Of a stretch of DNA of 64,000 bases, positions 1 through 8,864 are shown in pieces; the first letter of the stretch is position 1, and every line of letters starts with the position of its first letter. The stretch spans positions 1-64,000 of the forward strand of contig CAVPJX010000004.1 in assembly GCA_963705545.1 (NCBI GenBank), in the 5' to 3' direction. The notes beneath the pieces were generated by a model. The model did not search any database, had not been told where the DNA came from, and worked only from the letters and a program-made list of their open reading frames with translations. Position numbers and translations under genes: made by a program. The DNA is from DATBLY01 sp963705545. GTDB lineage: Bacteria > Actinomycetota > UBA4738 > HRBIN12.

Positions 1-1363
1 GCGATGTTCTGGTTCATGTGGAAGAGGTTGCCCGGATCGTACGTCCGCTTGATCCCGACGAGCCGCTCGTAGTTCGCCCCATAGTTCGCCCGCACGCGTT
101 CCTGATCGTCCTCGGCCGCGAAGTTGATGTAGCCGCCCTCCTCCGAGTGCGGCGCCGTGGCCGCGTAGTAGTCCTTGACCCACCGGATGTTCGCGTCGTT
201 CTGGGCCGGGTCGGGCCACATCCCGGCGATCACCGTCGCGAAGTTCGCCTCGCGGTGCCCGAACGCGGTGGCGTCCGCGGCGACCCGGTGGCACGCGCCG
301 TTGATCGGATAGATGTGCACCGTGGAGTTCACGACCGGCACCTCGGGCCCGTGTTCCAGGTGCGCCTCGATGTTGTCGTCGGTCAGCTCCGTCACGAAGT
401 TCGCCTTCCAGTAGTGCTGCAGGCCGGGCGGCACCAGCGCGTCGAACGCGGCGTTGAGGGCCGGGTACGGCATCGGACCGACGTGCTCGGCGACCACGGG
501 CGCGACGTCGTGCAGCGGCTTCAGCATCGCCTCGCCCTCCTCCACCGGGCCGGACCAGCACGCGACGAAGGCGAGGAACGTGTCGCCGTGCCGATCCTCG
601 GGGATGAACGGGAAGCGGGCGGCGCGATCTGGAAGGCCGGGAACCCGCCGAACGCCTCCGGCGCGTCGGCGATGAACTCCCGGTACCAGCGCAGGACGTC
701 GCCCGCGTCCGACAGCTCGAAGAACATCGGCCCGCCGTAGATCTCCGAGACGGGATGCAACCGGTACTCGAGCGAGGTCGCCACGCCGAAGTTGCCGCCC
801 CCGCCGCGGATCGCCCAGAACAGGTCCTCGTGCTCGCGGTCGCTCGCGACGAGCATCCGTCCGTCCGCCGTCACGACGTCGGCCGACACCAGGTTGTCGA
901 GCGAGAACCCGAACCCGCGCGAGAGATAGCCGATCCCGCCGCCCAGGGTCAGGCCGCCGATCCCGGTGGTCGAGATGATCCCGCCGGTCGTCGCCAGGCC
1001 GAATGCATGCGTCGCCGCGTTGAAGTCGCCCCACGTGGCGCCGCCCTCGGCCCGGGCCGTCGACGCGCCCGGATCGACACGGACGCCACGCATGCCGATG
1101 AGATCGATCACCACGCCCCCGTCGTTCGTCCCGAACCCCGGCACGCTGTGGCCGCCGCCGCGGACCGAGAGGTCGAGTCCGTTCTCCCGCGCGTGATCCA
1201 CCGACGCCATCACGTCTCCGGCGTTCGCGGCCCGCACGACCACAGCGGGATGGCGATCGATCATCGCGTTGTAGACGGCGCGCGCCTCGTCGTACCCGTC
1301 GTCGTCGGGGCCGATCACCGCGCCCCGGACCCGCTCGCGCAGCTGTTCGATCGTCATGCCCAT
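1..1363 (-). CDS. FAD-binding oxidoreductase (berberine-bridge type), frameshifted, C-terminal end cut by window
   Basis: Flavoprotein oxidase/dehydrogenase of the FAD_binding_4 plus BBE family; the substrate cannot be told from sequence. The N-terminal half shows the FAD-binding pattern (SVRGGGHSVPG, then GLTLGGGIGYLSR). The C-terminal BBE segment (YERLVGIKRTYDPGNLF) lies near base 30 in another frame. The frame breaks near base 625: after FPAFQIAPP one base must be restored to continue into PFIPED. This looks like a one-base deletion, either an assembly error or a real lesion. I chose ATG at 1363 because GAGGAGGAG sits 6 nt upstream. The gene is divergent from a BTAD regulator that may control it. 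The last few residues fall outside the window. Family call is firm, function open. Confidence 0.85.
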
Positions 1364-1422
1364 GACCCGCTCCTCCTCATGCCGGACGGGCTCCACGCGG
1401 GAGCCACGCGACGCTACGGGCA

Positions 1423-1446
1423 GAGCGTGTGAGCGAGCGTGTGAGC
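1423..1446. promoter_or_regulatory. 12-bp tandem direct repeat in a divergent promoter region
   Basis: The 12-mer GAGCGTGTGAGC occurs twice in exact tandem (1423-1434 and 1435-1446). It lies between the divergent FAD oxidoreductase and BTAD regulator genes. SARP/BTAD activators are known to bind short direct repeats, so this is a candidate site for the adjacent regulator. Binding is inferred only. Confidence 0.4.
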
Positions 1447-1516
1447 CGCCACCCGAGGGATGTGTCCTTCATCACCTTGTCCGAAAGGACCGACCACTGC
1501 AGGATGGGAGGCACCG

Positions 1517-3358
1517 ATGGCGATCGTCGCGCAGCTCCTCGGGCCACCGCTCATCACGCGGGACGGCGTCGTCTACACGGCTCCCCGAGGCCGGAAGGTC
1601 TGGGCCCTCCTCGCATACCTGGCGCTCGTTCGGCAGCCGCCGACCCGCCACCAGCTGATCGACCTGCTGTTCCCCGACGCCGAGGATCCGGCGAGCGCGC
1701 TCCGCTGGAACCTCTCAGAGCTGCGGCGACTCCTGGGTGGCCCGGACACGATCGGCAGCGGCAACGTCGTGCGACTCCGCCTCCCCGCGGGGTCGGTGAT
1801 CGACGTCGACGTCCTGCAGGAGGGGTCCTCGGTCGCCGCGGTGGAGCTCCCAGGGCTGGGGCGGGAGCTCCTGGAGGGCATGGACGTGGAGGCGAGCCCC
1901 GGGTTCGTCGCCTGGCTGCTCGGCGAGCGCCGTCGGCTGCAGTCGCTCGGCGCCGCCGTGCTCCGCGAGGGCGCGCTCCGAGCGCTCGCCACGGACCATC
2001 CGGGGCGGGCGGTGGAGCTGGCCACCCGGCTCGTCGGCGCGGAGCCGCTCAGCGAGGACGCCCACGTGTTGTTGGTGCGAGCCTTCGCCGCGACCGGGGA
2101 CGAGCTGGCCGTCGAACGTCAGCTCACCGCCTCGATCGAGCTGTTCCGCCGGGAACTCGGTCAGGAGCTCGGGCCCGAGCTCTACGAGGCGGCCAGGATG
2201 GAGTCGGATCGCCCGGTCCCGCCGCCCGCGGATACGCCGGCGGGTGTCCAGGCGCTGGTCGACTCCGGCGAGGCCGCGGTGAGCGCGGGGGCGGTGGACG
2301 TCGGGATCGCCGCCCTGCGCGACGCGGTGCTCGCGGCTCGGAGCGCCGGCGAGCCACGGCTCGAGGCGACCGCGCTGGTCTCGCTGGGGACCGCGCTGGT
2401 CCATGCGGCGAAGGGACGCGACGAGGAGGGGTCGGCCGCGCTGCACCGGGCCGTGACCGCGGCGGAGAAGGTCGACGACCGCCGGCTCGCGGCCGCCGCG
2501 CACCGGGAGCTCGGCTACGTCGAGTACCTGCGCGGCGAGTACCCACGCGGAACCGTGTGGCTGCGGACCGCCGCCGAGCTCGCGGCCGACGATCCGCTCG
2601 AACGCTCCAAGATCGACGGGGTCGTCGGCATCGGGTTCATCGACGTGGGGAGCCACGGGCGTGCGGACGAGGCGTTCGGCCGTGCGCTCGAACTTGCGGA
2701 GTCGCTCGATCATCGGCGTCAGCTCGCCTGGACGTTGGCGTGCTACGGACGGTCGTTCGTCCTGCGCGACGCGCTGGACGACGCCGACGCGACGCTCGGT
2801 CGCGCGAGGGAGCTCTGCCGGGCCGAGCGATGGACGGCCTTCCTCCCGTTCCCCGAGGCGTTGCTCGCGGAGGTCTGGATCCGGCGCGGGCGGTGCGACC
2901 TTGCCGCGGAGGCTCTCGAGCACGCGTTCACCCTCGGGTGCGCGGTGAACGACGCATGCTGGGAGGCGTACTCGGTCCGCGGCCTGGGCTTGCTGCGCGC
3001 GGCCGAAGGCGACCTTGCGGGGTCCACGACCCGGTTGGAGGACGCGCTCGCGCGCTGCGCCCGGCAGCGCGACACCCATCTGTGGATCCGCGCGCACGTG
3101 CTGGACGCGCTCTGCGCCGTCGGGCTCGCCGCCCGCGATCCCCGGACCTCGACCTGGGTCATGGACCTCGGGGCGCTGGCGGGCCGGACGGGGATGCGCG
3201 AGCTCGCGGTCCGGGCCTACCTGTATCGATGGCGTCTCGGCGACGGCTCGGCGATCGAGGCCGCGCGCGCGCTCGCCGTCGACGCGGACAACCCGCGGCT
3301 AGGAGGGCTGCTGGACGAGGCGGTCACGCCGCTCGACGACCTGCTCGGGCGCGCGTGA
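1517..3358 (+). CDS. BTAD/SARP-type transcriptional regulator with TPR-like C-terminus
   Basis: Large regulator of 613 residues. The first ~90 residues form an OmpR-like winged helix, including the HQLIDLLFPD and LRWNLSELRRLL helices typical of SARP-family activators. A bacterial transcriptional activation domain (BTAD, about 95-240) follows, then a long alanine/leucine-rich helical region with TPR-like repeats to the end. No ATPase motif is visible, so it is not a LuxR/AfsR-type AAA regulator. ATG at 1517 was chosen over an upstream start at 1460 because GGGAGG lies just upstream and the winged helix begins at once (MAIVAQLLG). It is divergent from the FAD oxidoreductase, with a tandem repeat between them. 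It probably acts as a pathway-specific activator; the target is unknown. Confidence 0.85.
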   Translation: MAIVAQLLGPPLITRDGVVYTAPRGRKVWALLAYLALVRQPPTRHQLIDLLFPDAEDPASALRWNLSELRRLLGGPDTIGSGNVVRLRLPAGSVIDVDVLQEGSSVAAVELPGLGRELLEGMDVEASPGFVAWLLGERRRLQSLGAAVLREGALRALATDHPGRAVELATRLVGAEPLSEDAHVLLVRAFAATGDELAVERQLTASIELFRRELGQELGPELYEAARMESDRPVPPPADTPAGVQALVDSGEAAVSAGAVDVGIAALRDAVLAARSAGEPRLEATALVSLGTALVHAAKGRDEEGSAALHRAVTAAEKVDDRRLAAAAHRELGYVEYLRGEYPRGTVWLRTAAELAADDPLERSKIDGVVGIGFIDVGSHGRADEAFGRALELAESLDHRRQLAWTLACYGRSFVLRDALDDADATLGRARELCRAERWTAFLPFPEALLAEVWIRRGRCDLAAEALEHAFTLGCAVNDACWEAYSVRGLGLLRAAEGDLAGSTTRLEDALARCARQRDTHLWIRAHVLDALCAVGLAARDPRTSTWVMDLGALAGRTGMRELAVRAYLYRWRLGDGSAIEAARALAVDADNPRLGGLLDEAVTPLDDLLGRA

Positions 3359-3412
3359 CCCGGAGGGCAGAGGTCTATGCTCGCTGGCCGACGCCGGAAC
3401 GAGGAGGTAGCC

Positions 3413-3697
3413 ATGTACGGGACGGTTGCGAAGATCCGCGTGAAGCCCGAGAACCGGGAGGCGATGCGGAGCGTCAACGACATGCAGAACGCGGCCCAGA
3501 TCGCTGGCTACGTGTCGAGCCACGTCCTGTGGGAGGACGACTCGGAGGACGGCGGATGGCTCTTCGTCGTGTTCGAGGACCGCGACTCCTACCACCGCAA
3601 CGCGAACGACCCGGCCCAGCACGCGCGGTACAAGGAGTGGCGCGCGCTGATGGAAGCCGATCCCGAGTGGCACGACGGGGACGTCGAGGCCGGCTGA
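3413..3697 (+). CDS. Antibiotic biosynthesis monooxygenase-like (dimeric alpha-beta barrel) protein
   Basis: Small protein of 94 residues. It opens with a beta strand (YGTVAKIRVKPE), a helix, then SSHVLWEDD and GGWLFVVFEDRDSYHRN, the pattern of ABM/EthD-like dimeric alpha-beta barrel proteins. Such proteins are small cofactor-independent oxygenases or ligand binders. ATG at 3413 follows GAGGAGGTAG at 3401-3410. AlkA begins 7 nt after its stop, so the two may be translated together. The fold is fairly clear, the substrate is not. Confidence 0.7.
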   Translation: MYGTVAKIRVKPENREAMRSVNDMQNAAQIAGYVSSHVLWEDDSEDGGWLFVVFEDRDSYHRNANDPAQHARYKEWRALMEADPEWHDGDVEAG

Positions 3698-3704
3698 GGA
3701 CCCG

Positions 3705-4559
3705 CTGACCGACCTCAACTACCGGGCACCCCTCGCCGTCGAGTCGCTGTTCGCGTTCCTGGGCGAGCGCGCGATCCCGGGCGTCGAGTCGTTCGACGGC
3801 CACAGGCTCCGCCGGGCGATCCGCACGGCCGATGGGCGGGTCGCGACGTTCGGCGTGACCGCGGACCCGGCGGGCGGCATCTGGCTCGAGCTCAACGACG
3901 CCGCGATGCGGGCGGCGATCGGCCGGATCGTGCGCCGGTGGATGGATCTCGACGCCGACATGGCGACGATCGGATCGGCGCTGGCGGAAGACCCCGTCCT
4001 CCGACCCGTCGTGGCGGCGCATCCGGGTCTCCGCGTGCCCGGAGCCGTGGACGGGTTCGAGCTGGCGGTCCGCGCGATCCTCGGACAGCAGATCACCGTG
4101 CGAGGTGCGCGGACCCTCGCCGGCCGGATCGTCGACGTCGCGGGTCCCCCGATCGTCGACGGCCCGGCGGGCATCACGCACGTCTTCCCGACGGCGGCGG
4201 AGCTGGCGGAGGCGCCCCTCGAGGGCCTCGGGATCACCGGGGGCCGGATCGCGACGCTCCGCCGGCTGAGCGCGCTCGTCGCCGACGGGACGCTCGACCT
4301 GACGCCCGAGGCGGACCGCGACGCGACCGCGGAGACGCTGCTCGCGATCCCCGGTGTGGGTCCGTGGACGGTCAGCTACGTGTCGATGCGTGCCCTGGGT
4401 GATCCGGACGCCTTCCCCGCGTCGGATCTCGGCGTCCGTCGGGGATTCGAAGCCCTCGGCCTTCCGGCGACGCCGAGGGCGATCATCGAGCGAGCCGAGC
4501 GGTGGCGCCCGTGGCGCTCCTACGCCGCGATGTACCTCTGGACCGTCGCCACCGGCTGA
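3705..4559 (+). CDS. alkA: DNA-3-methyladenine glycosylase II (AlkA-like)
   Basis: Base-excision repair glycosylase removing alkylated bases. The N-terminal AlkA domain starts with LNYRAPLAVESLFAFL. A HhH-GPD domain follows, with the helix-hairpin-helix LLAIPGVGPWT and the catalytic Asp in PASDLGVRR. The characteristic LGQQITVRGA helix is also present. No ATG, GTG or TTG precedes the conserved N-terminus. The best start is CTG at 3705, spaced 5 nt from GAGG and close behind the preceding stop. An ATG at 3855 would delete the conserved N-terminal domain. Length (284 aa) is normal for AlkA. The next gene is an AlkZ-like glycosylase, making a small alkylation-repair cluster. Confidence 0.88.
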   Translation: MTDLNYRAPLAVESLFAFLGERAIPGVESFDGHRLRRAIRTADGRVATFGVTADPAGGIWLELNDAAMRAAIGRIVRRWMDLDADMATIGSALAEDPVLRPVVAAHPGLRVPGAVDGFELAVRAILGQQITVRGARTLAGRIVDVAGPPIVDGPAGITHVFPTAAELAEAPLEGLGITGGRIATLRRLSALVADGTLDLTPEADRDATAETLLAIPGVGPWTVSYVSMRALGDPDAFPASDLGVRRGFEALGLPATPRAIIERAERWRPWRSYAAMYLWTVATG

Positions 4560-4594
4560 GCGGATCCGTCGGACCCATCTGCGATGCTCGCCGG

Positions 4595-5698
4595 ATGGCT
4601 CGACGCGGTGACGTCCTCTCGACGCGCCGGCTGAACCGCGCGTTGCTCGAGCGGCAGGGACTGCTCGGCCGGGCGAACGTGACGACCGCCGAGATGGCCG
4701 AGCGCCTGGTCGGCCTCCAGGCGCAGGAGCCGCGCGATCCGTACGTGGCACTCTGGGCACGGATCGAGGGCTTCCGTCCCGACGACCTCTCCGACCGGAT
4801 CGCGCGTCGCGCGGCCGTCCGCTCGCAGCTGATGCGGGGCACGATCCACCTGACGACGGCCCGCGACGCGCTCCGGCTCCGGCCGTTGGTCCAGCCCGTG
4901 CTCGAACGGACGATCGGCTCGACGCAGTGGGGTCGCAACGTCGAGGGCATCGAGCTCGCTGCGATCGCGGCGGAGGGACGACGGCTCGTGGAACGGGCGC
5001 CGCTCAGCCGGGCCGAGCTGGGACCCCTCCTCGCCGAGGCGTTCCCCGGACGCGACCCGCTCTCGCTCGCGTACGTCGCCACGTACCTGCTCCCGGTCGT
5101 CCAGGTCCCGCCGCGCGGGCTCTGGGGTTCGTCGGGACGGGCGAGCTGGACCACGGTCGAGGCCTGGGTCGGGAAGCCACTCTCGCCCCGGCCGTCGCTG
5201 CCGACGCTCGTCCGGCGCTACCTCGCCGCGTTCGGCCCGGCGACGCCCGCCGACATGCGGACGTGGTCCGGCCTCGCCGGGCTCACCGAAGCGTTCGAGC
5301 GCCTGCGGCCGAGGCTCCGCATGTTCCGGACCGAGGAAGGACGCGAGCTCTTCGACGTCCCGGACGGTCCGTTGCCCCACCCCGACACGCCCGCCCCGGT
5401 TCGGTTCCTCCCCGAGTACGACAACCTGGTGCTGTCGCACGCGGACCGGAGTCGCGTCGTCCCGTCGTTCCCGCGCGAGCCCCGGTTCTGGAAGGGCAGC
5501 GTCCTGGTCGACGGAGCCGTCCGCGGCTCGTGGACGACCGAGCGCGACGGCGAACGCACGACGCTCCTGATCGATCCGGTGGTCCGCTCGATCGCACGGA
5601 GCGAGCGGTCGTCGGTGAACGAGGAGGGCCTCCGGCTCCTGTCCTTCCTCACGGACGGACGCGGACGTCACGACGTCCGCGTCCTCCCTCAGCCGTAG
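4595..5698 (+). CDS. AlkZ-like DNA glycosylase (HTH_42 / winged-helix DNA-binding family)
   Basis: Member of the HTH_42 superfamily (PF06224), 367 residues, often annotated only as a winged helix DNA-binding domain-containing protein. The family includes AlkZ, which unhooks crosslinks made by the alkylating antibiotic azinomycin, and YcaQ. The sequence has L-Q-A-Q-E at residues 41-45, matching the QxQ catalytic motif of AlkZ-like enzymes rather than the ExD motif of YcaQ. Later landmarks are RGTIHLTTARD and FLPEYDNLVLSH. ATG at 4595 fits the family N-terminus (LSTRRLNRALL). Its place just after alkA supports a role in repair of alkylation damage. The glycosylase function is inferred from motif and context. 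Confidence 0.82.
   Translation: MARRGDVLSTRRLNRALLERQGLLGRANVTTAEMAERLVGLQAQEPRDPYVALWARIEGFRPDDLSDRIARRAAVRSQLMRGTIHLTTARDALRLRPLVQPVLERTIGSTQWGRNVEGIELAAIAAEGRRLVERAPLSRAELGPLLAEAFPGRDPLSLAYVATYLLPVVQVPPRGLWGSSGRASWTTVEAWVGKPLSPRPSLPTLVRRYLAAFGPATPADMRTWSGLAGLTEAFERLRPRLRMFRTEEGRELFDVPDGPLPHPDTPAPVRFLPEYDNLVLSHADRSRVVPSFPREPRFWKGSVLVDGAVRGSWTTERDGERTTLLIDPVVRSIARSERSSVNEEGLRLLSFLTDGRGRHDVRVLPQP
5657..5684 (+). terminator. Hairpin at the 3' end of the AlkZ-like gene
   Basis: Perfect 12-bp inverted repeat with a 4-nt loop: GGACGCGGACGT, CACG, ACGTCCGCGTCC. It lies inside the last codons of the AlkZ-like gene and faces the convergent GerW-type gene. There is no T-tract. It may terminate transcription, or it may simply reflect codon content. 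Confidence 0.5.
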
Positions 5699-5705
5699 AC
5701 GGAGC

Positions 5706-6089
5706 TCAGCTACGCTCGAGGAGCGAGCTCACGGCCACCTGCTTCGCGCGCGCCTTCACGATCGTCCGGGCGAGCAGCAGCGCCGCGATCGCGACGAGCT
5801 GCGCACCGAGGATCACCCGGTTCACGTCCACGGCGGGCCGCCACACCACGTCGCCGTCCTTGATCATGTAGACGCCGAACGGCTTCGCGTTGAGCGCGTA
5901 CCCGGTCCCCGAGCCGCCGCCTTGCCCGTCCGGCGCCTCACCGCTGCCACCGCCGGCCGCACCCTGGACCCGCGCGGCGGGGATCACGGTGATCCCGTCG
6001 TGCTCGACCGGCTCCCCGAACACCCGACGGACGGTGAGCGCGTCCTGCGCCTGGCGCATCGTGTCCTTCAGCTCTTCCGTGGTCTGCAT
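5706..6089 (-). CDS. GerW/YtfJ-family protein
   Basis: Protein of 127 residues resembling the GerW (YtfJ) family: an N-terminal helix, then GITVIPAARV, a glycine-rich loop (GGGSGEAPDGQGGGSG), FGVYMIKDGDV and VDVNRVILGAQLVA. YtfJ is known in Firmicutes as a spore protein needed for germination, but relatives occur in non-sporing Actinomycetota. The C-terminal half (about 95-112) is hydrophobic and could be a membrane segment, followed by a basic tail. ATG at 6089 was preferred to GTG at 6098 because GGGAGG is 8 nt upstream. It lies downstream of a membrane-protein gene on the same strand and is likely co-transcribed with it. Confidence 0.75.
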   Translation of the reverse strand: MQTTEELKDTMRQAQDALTVRRVFGEPVEHDGITVIPAARVQGAAGGGSGEAPDGQGGGSGTGYALNAKPFGVYMIKDGDVVWRPAVDVNRVILGAQLVAIAALLLARTIVKARAKQVAVSSLLERS

Positions 6090-6113
6090 CTCCCACACCT
6101 CCCGCGAACGGCC

Positions 6114-6653
6114 CTACCCGTTCCGATCCGTCCGATACCAGCGGCGCATCGATCGCAGGAAGGGGATCCCCGCGATCGAGAGCCCGACGATCATCAGGGC
6201 GGGCTGGAGCCAGATCTGCTCCGGCATCACGAGCAGCTCGTAGACGATCCAGAGCACCAACACGGCACCGAACGCGATGGTCCCGACCCAAGCCCAGTGA
6301 TGGCCCCACGCCGCGTCCAGCCGACGCAGCGGACCCGGCGACGGCCGCCAGATCAACCCCGCGATCAGCAGGGCTCCGCCGATCCCGAACACCCCCAGCA
6401 GGAACAGGCCAGGGAGGAGGAAGTCGTGAACCGGGGTGTCCTCGAGCCACGAGAGCTTCGCCTGCAGGCCGGCACCCGTTCGGTCGGTGAGGAAGGAGAG
6501 CCCGCCGTAGAACCCCGAAACCGCCAGCAGTCCCAGCCAGCCGATCAGCGGCCAGAGCGCCGGCGGCCGGTGGATCCGCGGGGGCACCGGGCCGAGGTCC
6601 GGTCCGACCGGCCGAGGGGGAGCCGCGATCGGGTACCGCATCGTCGTTCGCAT
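6114..6653 (-). CDS. Multi-pass membrane protein of unknown function
   Basis: Protein of 179 residues. A proline-rich N-terminus of about 30 residues precedes about four hydrophobic segments (roughly 33-53, 78-98, 121-143, 149-166), with a basic C-terminal tail. I do not recognise the family. ATG at 6653 is preceded by GGAAGGAG at good spacing. The downstream gene on the same strand is the GerW-like protein, 24 bp after the stop, so the two probably form an operon. A membrane partner for the GerW-type protein is a reasonable guess, not more. Confidence 0.7.
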   Translation of the reverse strand: MRTTMRYPIAAPPRPVGPDLGPVPPRIHRPPALWPLIGWLGLLAVSGFYGGLSFLTDRTGAGLQAKLSWLEDTPVHDFLLPGLFLLGVFGIGGALLIAGLIWRPSPGPLRRLDAAWGHHWAWVGTIAFGAVLVLWIVYELLVMPEQIWLQPALMIVGLSIAGIPFLRSMRRWYRTDRNG

Positions 6654-6763
6654 GGTCCGCTCCTTCCCACGCCCTGCCACGAGCATCCTCGGCCTTGGCG
6701 GGGTCACGCAGGGCCGAAGGTCCCCGCGCCTCCGGGCAGGGTCGCGACGCCTATCCTCGGTCG

Positions 6764-7547
6764 GTGGTCGAGGCATCGGATCACCTGGCCTTCGCCGAGG
6801 ACGCACGGGCGTTGGTCGAGATCGGTCCCGACGAGGAGCGTGTCGACCTCGGGCGACGCGGTCATCACGTTCTCGCCCGGGAGCCACTACTGGTCGACGG
6901 GCGTCGCGAGGGTCCGGTTCGACGACGACGTCGCCGGCGCGCTGGAGCGGGTCCGACGGGAGATCCGCGATCGCGGCCGCGGGGCGGCGGCGTGGACGAT
7001 CGGCGACTCGGCCACGCCCTCGGACGTCGTGCCGCGTCTGCTCGGGCTCGGTCTCGAGGCCGAGCCTGGTGAGGGCTCCCTGGTGATGCTGCTCGACGCG
7101 CCGCCCGACCGGAGGGAGACCACGTTCCGCGTGGAACGGGTGGCGACGCCCGAAGCGCTGCTCGTGGCGATCGAGGTCGCGAACGCGGGGTTCGCCCACC
7201 CGCCCGAGGACGCGGACGACGAACGGCATCGGGCGGCCGAGACCTTCGAGCAGGAGCGCACGGGCGGCCACACCGTGCGACTGCTCGCCTTCGACGGCGA
7301 CCTCCCGGTCGCCACCGGGCAGGCCTGGTACGGCCCCGGTGGTCTGTACCTCGGGGGTGGCGCGACGATCCCCTCGCACCGGCGCCGGGGCGCGATGAGC
7401 GCGCTCGTCGCGACCGCGTGGGACGAGGCCGTCCGGCGCGGGACCCCGGCCCTCGTGTCCTACGGGAACGCGATGTCGGCGCCGATGCTCGAGGGGCTCG
7501 GCTTCCACGCCGTCGGACGCGCGCGGCACCTGATCGACCGGTTCTGA
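6764..7547 (+). CDS. GNAT-family N-acetyltransferase, frameshifted
   Basis: Acetyltransferase with an N-terminal GNAT-like half and a C-terminal acetyl-CoA-binding half (GGGATIPSHRRRGAMSALV, then a C-terminal strand around MLEGLGFHAVG). The conserved N-terminus (VVEASDHLAFAEDARAL) is in one frame up to about 6850. The rest, from SGDAVITFSPG onward, is in the frame one base further on. A single extra base in the GGG near 6852 explains the break. The GTG start at 6764 is tentative. The substrate cannot be inferred. It stands alone between divergent and convergent neighbours. Confidence 0.72.
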
Positions 7548-7847
7548 CGCACGCGACGCGCGCCCCTGCGCGCGGGACCACACGAGCAGATGCCGGATAC
7601 ACGGTGGTGGCCGCACAGTGACCGGGCGAGATTGACATGGGGACAGAGGGAAACAAGGACGTCGTTCGGCAGTACCCCACCCCGATACACACACGTCCCC
7701 CTAACCTTGATGTGTTCGTTGAACTGCGTCCGCCGAACCACGTGGGGCGATCGCGCTGGCGGCAAGGCTCTTGCCGCTGCCCATAGCCCCTAGGCGCCTT
7801 GGTCGACGATGGCGACCCGGCGGCCGCCGTCGTCGACGTCGGCTTCC
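7548..7847. other. Intergenic region, no gene seen
   Basis: About 300 bp between two convergent genes. Short open frames exist, but none has a ribosome site or recognisable protein. A short GC-rich inverted repeat (GGCGGCAAGG...CTTGCCGC) near 7760-7780 could form a weak hairpin. Base composition is slightly less GC-rich than the flanking genes. Confidence 0.5.
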
Positions 7848-8864
7848 TTAGACGTAGGAGATGAGCAGCGTCTGGTCGTCGAGCCAATCCACGAGATTGA
7901 AGCCCGCGATGGAGCCGACGGTGCGCGTCTCTCCGGTCGTGAGCTCGTAGATGTAGAGATTGCCCGCGGGGTAGTCCTGGAAGGCGATCCGTGCGCCATC
8001 AGGCGACCACCTCGCGCAACACCCGGTACCGCTGTCATAGAGGATCGTCCGATCCGAGCCGTCGATGTTGGCGAGCGACACTTTCGCGGTCGACCAGGTG
8101 TTGAATGCGACCCGGCTCCCATCCGGGGAGATGTCGGGGATCCCCGCAACCTTCACGATCTGCGAGGTCGCCCCGGTCGCGATGTTGACGCTGCGAACGA
8201 CCGGTGGGTCGTCTCCGACCTGGAAGACGATCGTCTGGCCATCCTGCGACCACGACGGCTGCTGCGTGTATCCCGAATCCATGTCCTGACGCTGTCGCGT
8301 GATCCGGTTCGACACACCGGACGCGACGTCGACGAGGTAGATCTCGTAACTCGAGTCCGGGGCGAGGCCCCGATATGCGATCCGGGTCCCGTCAGGCGAC
8401 CAAGCCGGCGACCGAGCGGCCTGCTCGTGGGTCAGCTGATACAGACCGGTGCCATCCGCGTTCATGACGAAGATCTGCGGACTCCCGTCGCCGTCGTCCG
8501 CCTGGAACGCAACCAGATCGCCTCCGGGGGCGAAGGAGTACTCGGTGACCCCTTCCGGAGATTCGAACAACAGGGTCGGCTCGCCGGTATCGACGTCCAC
8601 GGCGTAAGTGCCGACTGTGGAGAAGACTCCGGTTGAAGCAGAGGCAGTTGGTGTACCCGCGGGTGTCGTGCCCGTGTCGTTGTCGGGTAGTGCGTTCACC
8701 ACGATGACGGCCGCGATGATCACGAATGCCGCGACCAGTCCGTAGACGGTCGCCTTCCGCCTCCTGCTCCGTTCCCGCTGATTCCGGTGCTGCCGTTCCA
8801 GGGCCCCCGGATCGGGCCCGACCTTCTGCGTCGCCATGCGGAACACCTCCTGCACCTCAGGCAT
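7848..8864 (-). CDS. Membrane-anchored TolB-like beta-propeller protein, probable partner of the ECF sigma factor
   Basis: Protein of 338 residues. A short basic cytoplasmic N-terminus (about 1-37) is followed by one membrane helix (about 39-59). A Ser/Thr/Pro linker leads to an extracellular propeller with repeated PD40/WD40-like blades (SPDGTRIAYRG, SPDGSRVAFNT, SPDGARIAFQD). The start codon overlaps the sigma-factor stop (ATGCCTGA), so the two are translationally coupled. That arrangement, a sigma factor followed by a single-pass protein with a cytoplasmic head, is typical of sigma/anti-sigma pairs. The anti-sigma role is inferred from this. GGAAGGAG precedes the chosen ATG at 8864. Confidence 0.82.
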   Translation of the reverse strand: MPEVQEVFRMATQKVGPDPGALERQHRNQRERSRRRKATVYGLVAAFVIIAAVIVVNALPDNDTGTTPAGTPTASASTGVFSTVGTYAVDVDTGEPTLLFESPEGVTEYSFAPGGDLVAFQADDGDGSPQIFVMNADGTGLYQLTHEQAARSPAWSPDGTRIAYRGLAPDSSYEIYLVDVASGVSNRITRQRQDMDSGYTQQPSWSQDGQTIVFQVGDDPPVVRSVNIATGATSQIVKVAGIPDISPDGSRVAFNTWSTAKVSLANIDGSDRTILYDSGTGCCARWSPDGARIAFQDYPAGNLYIYELTTGETRTVGSIAGFNLVDWLDDQTLLISYV

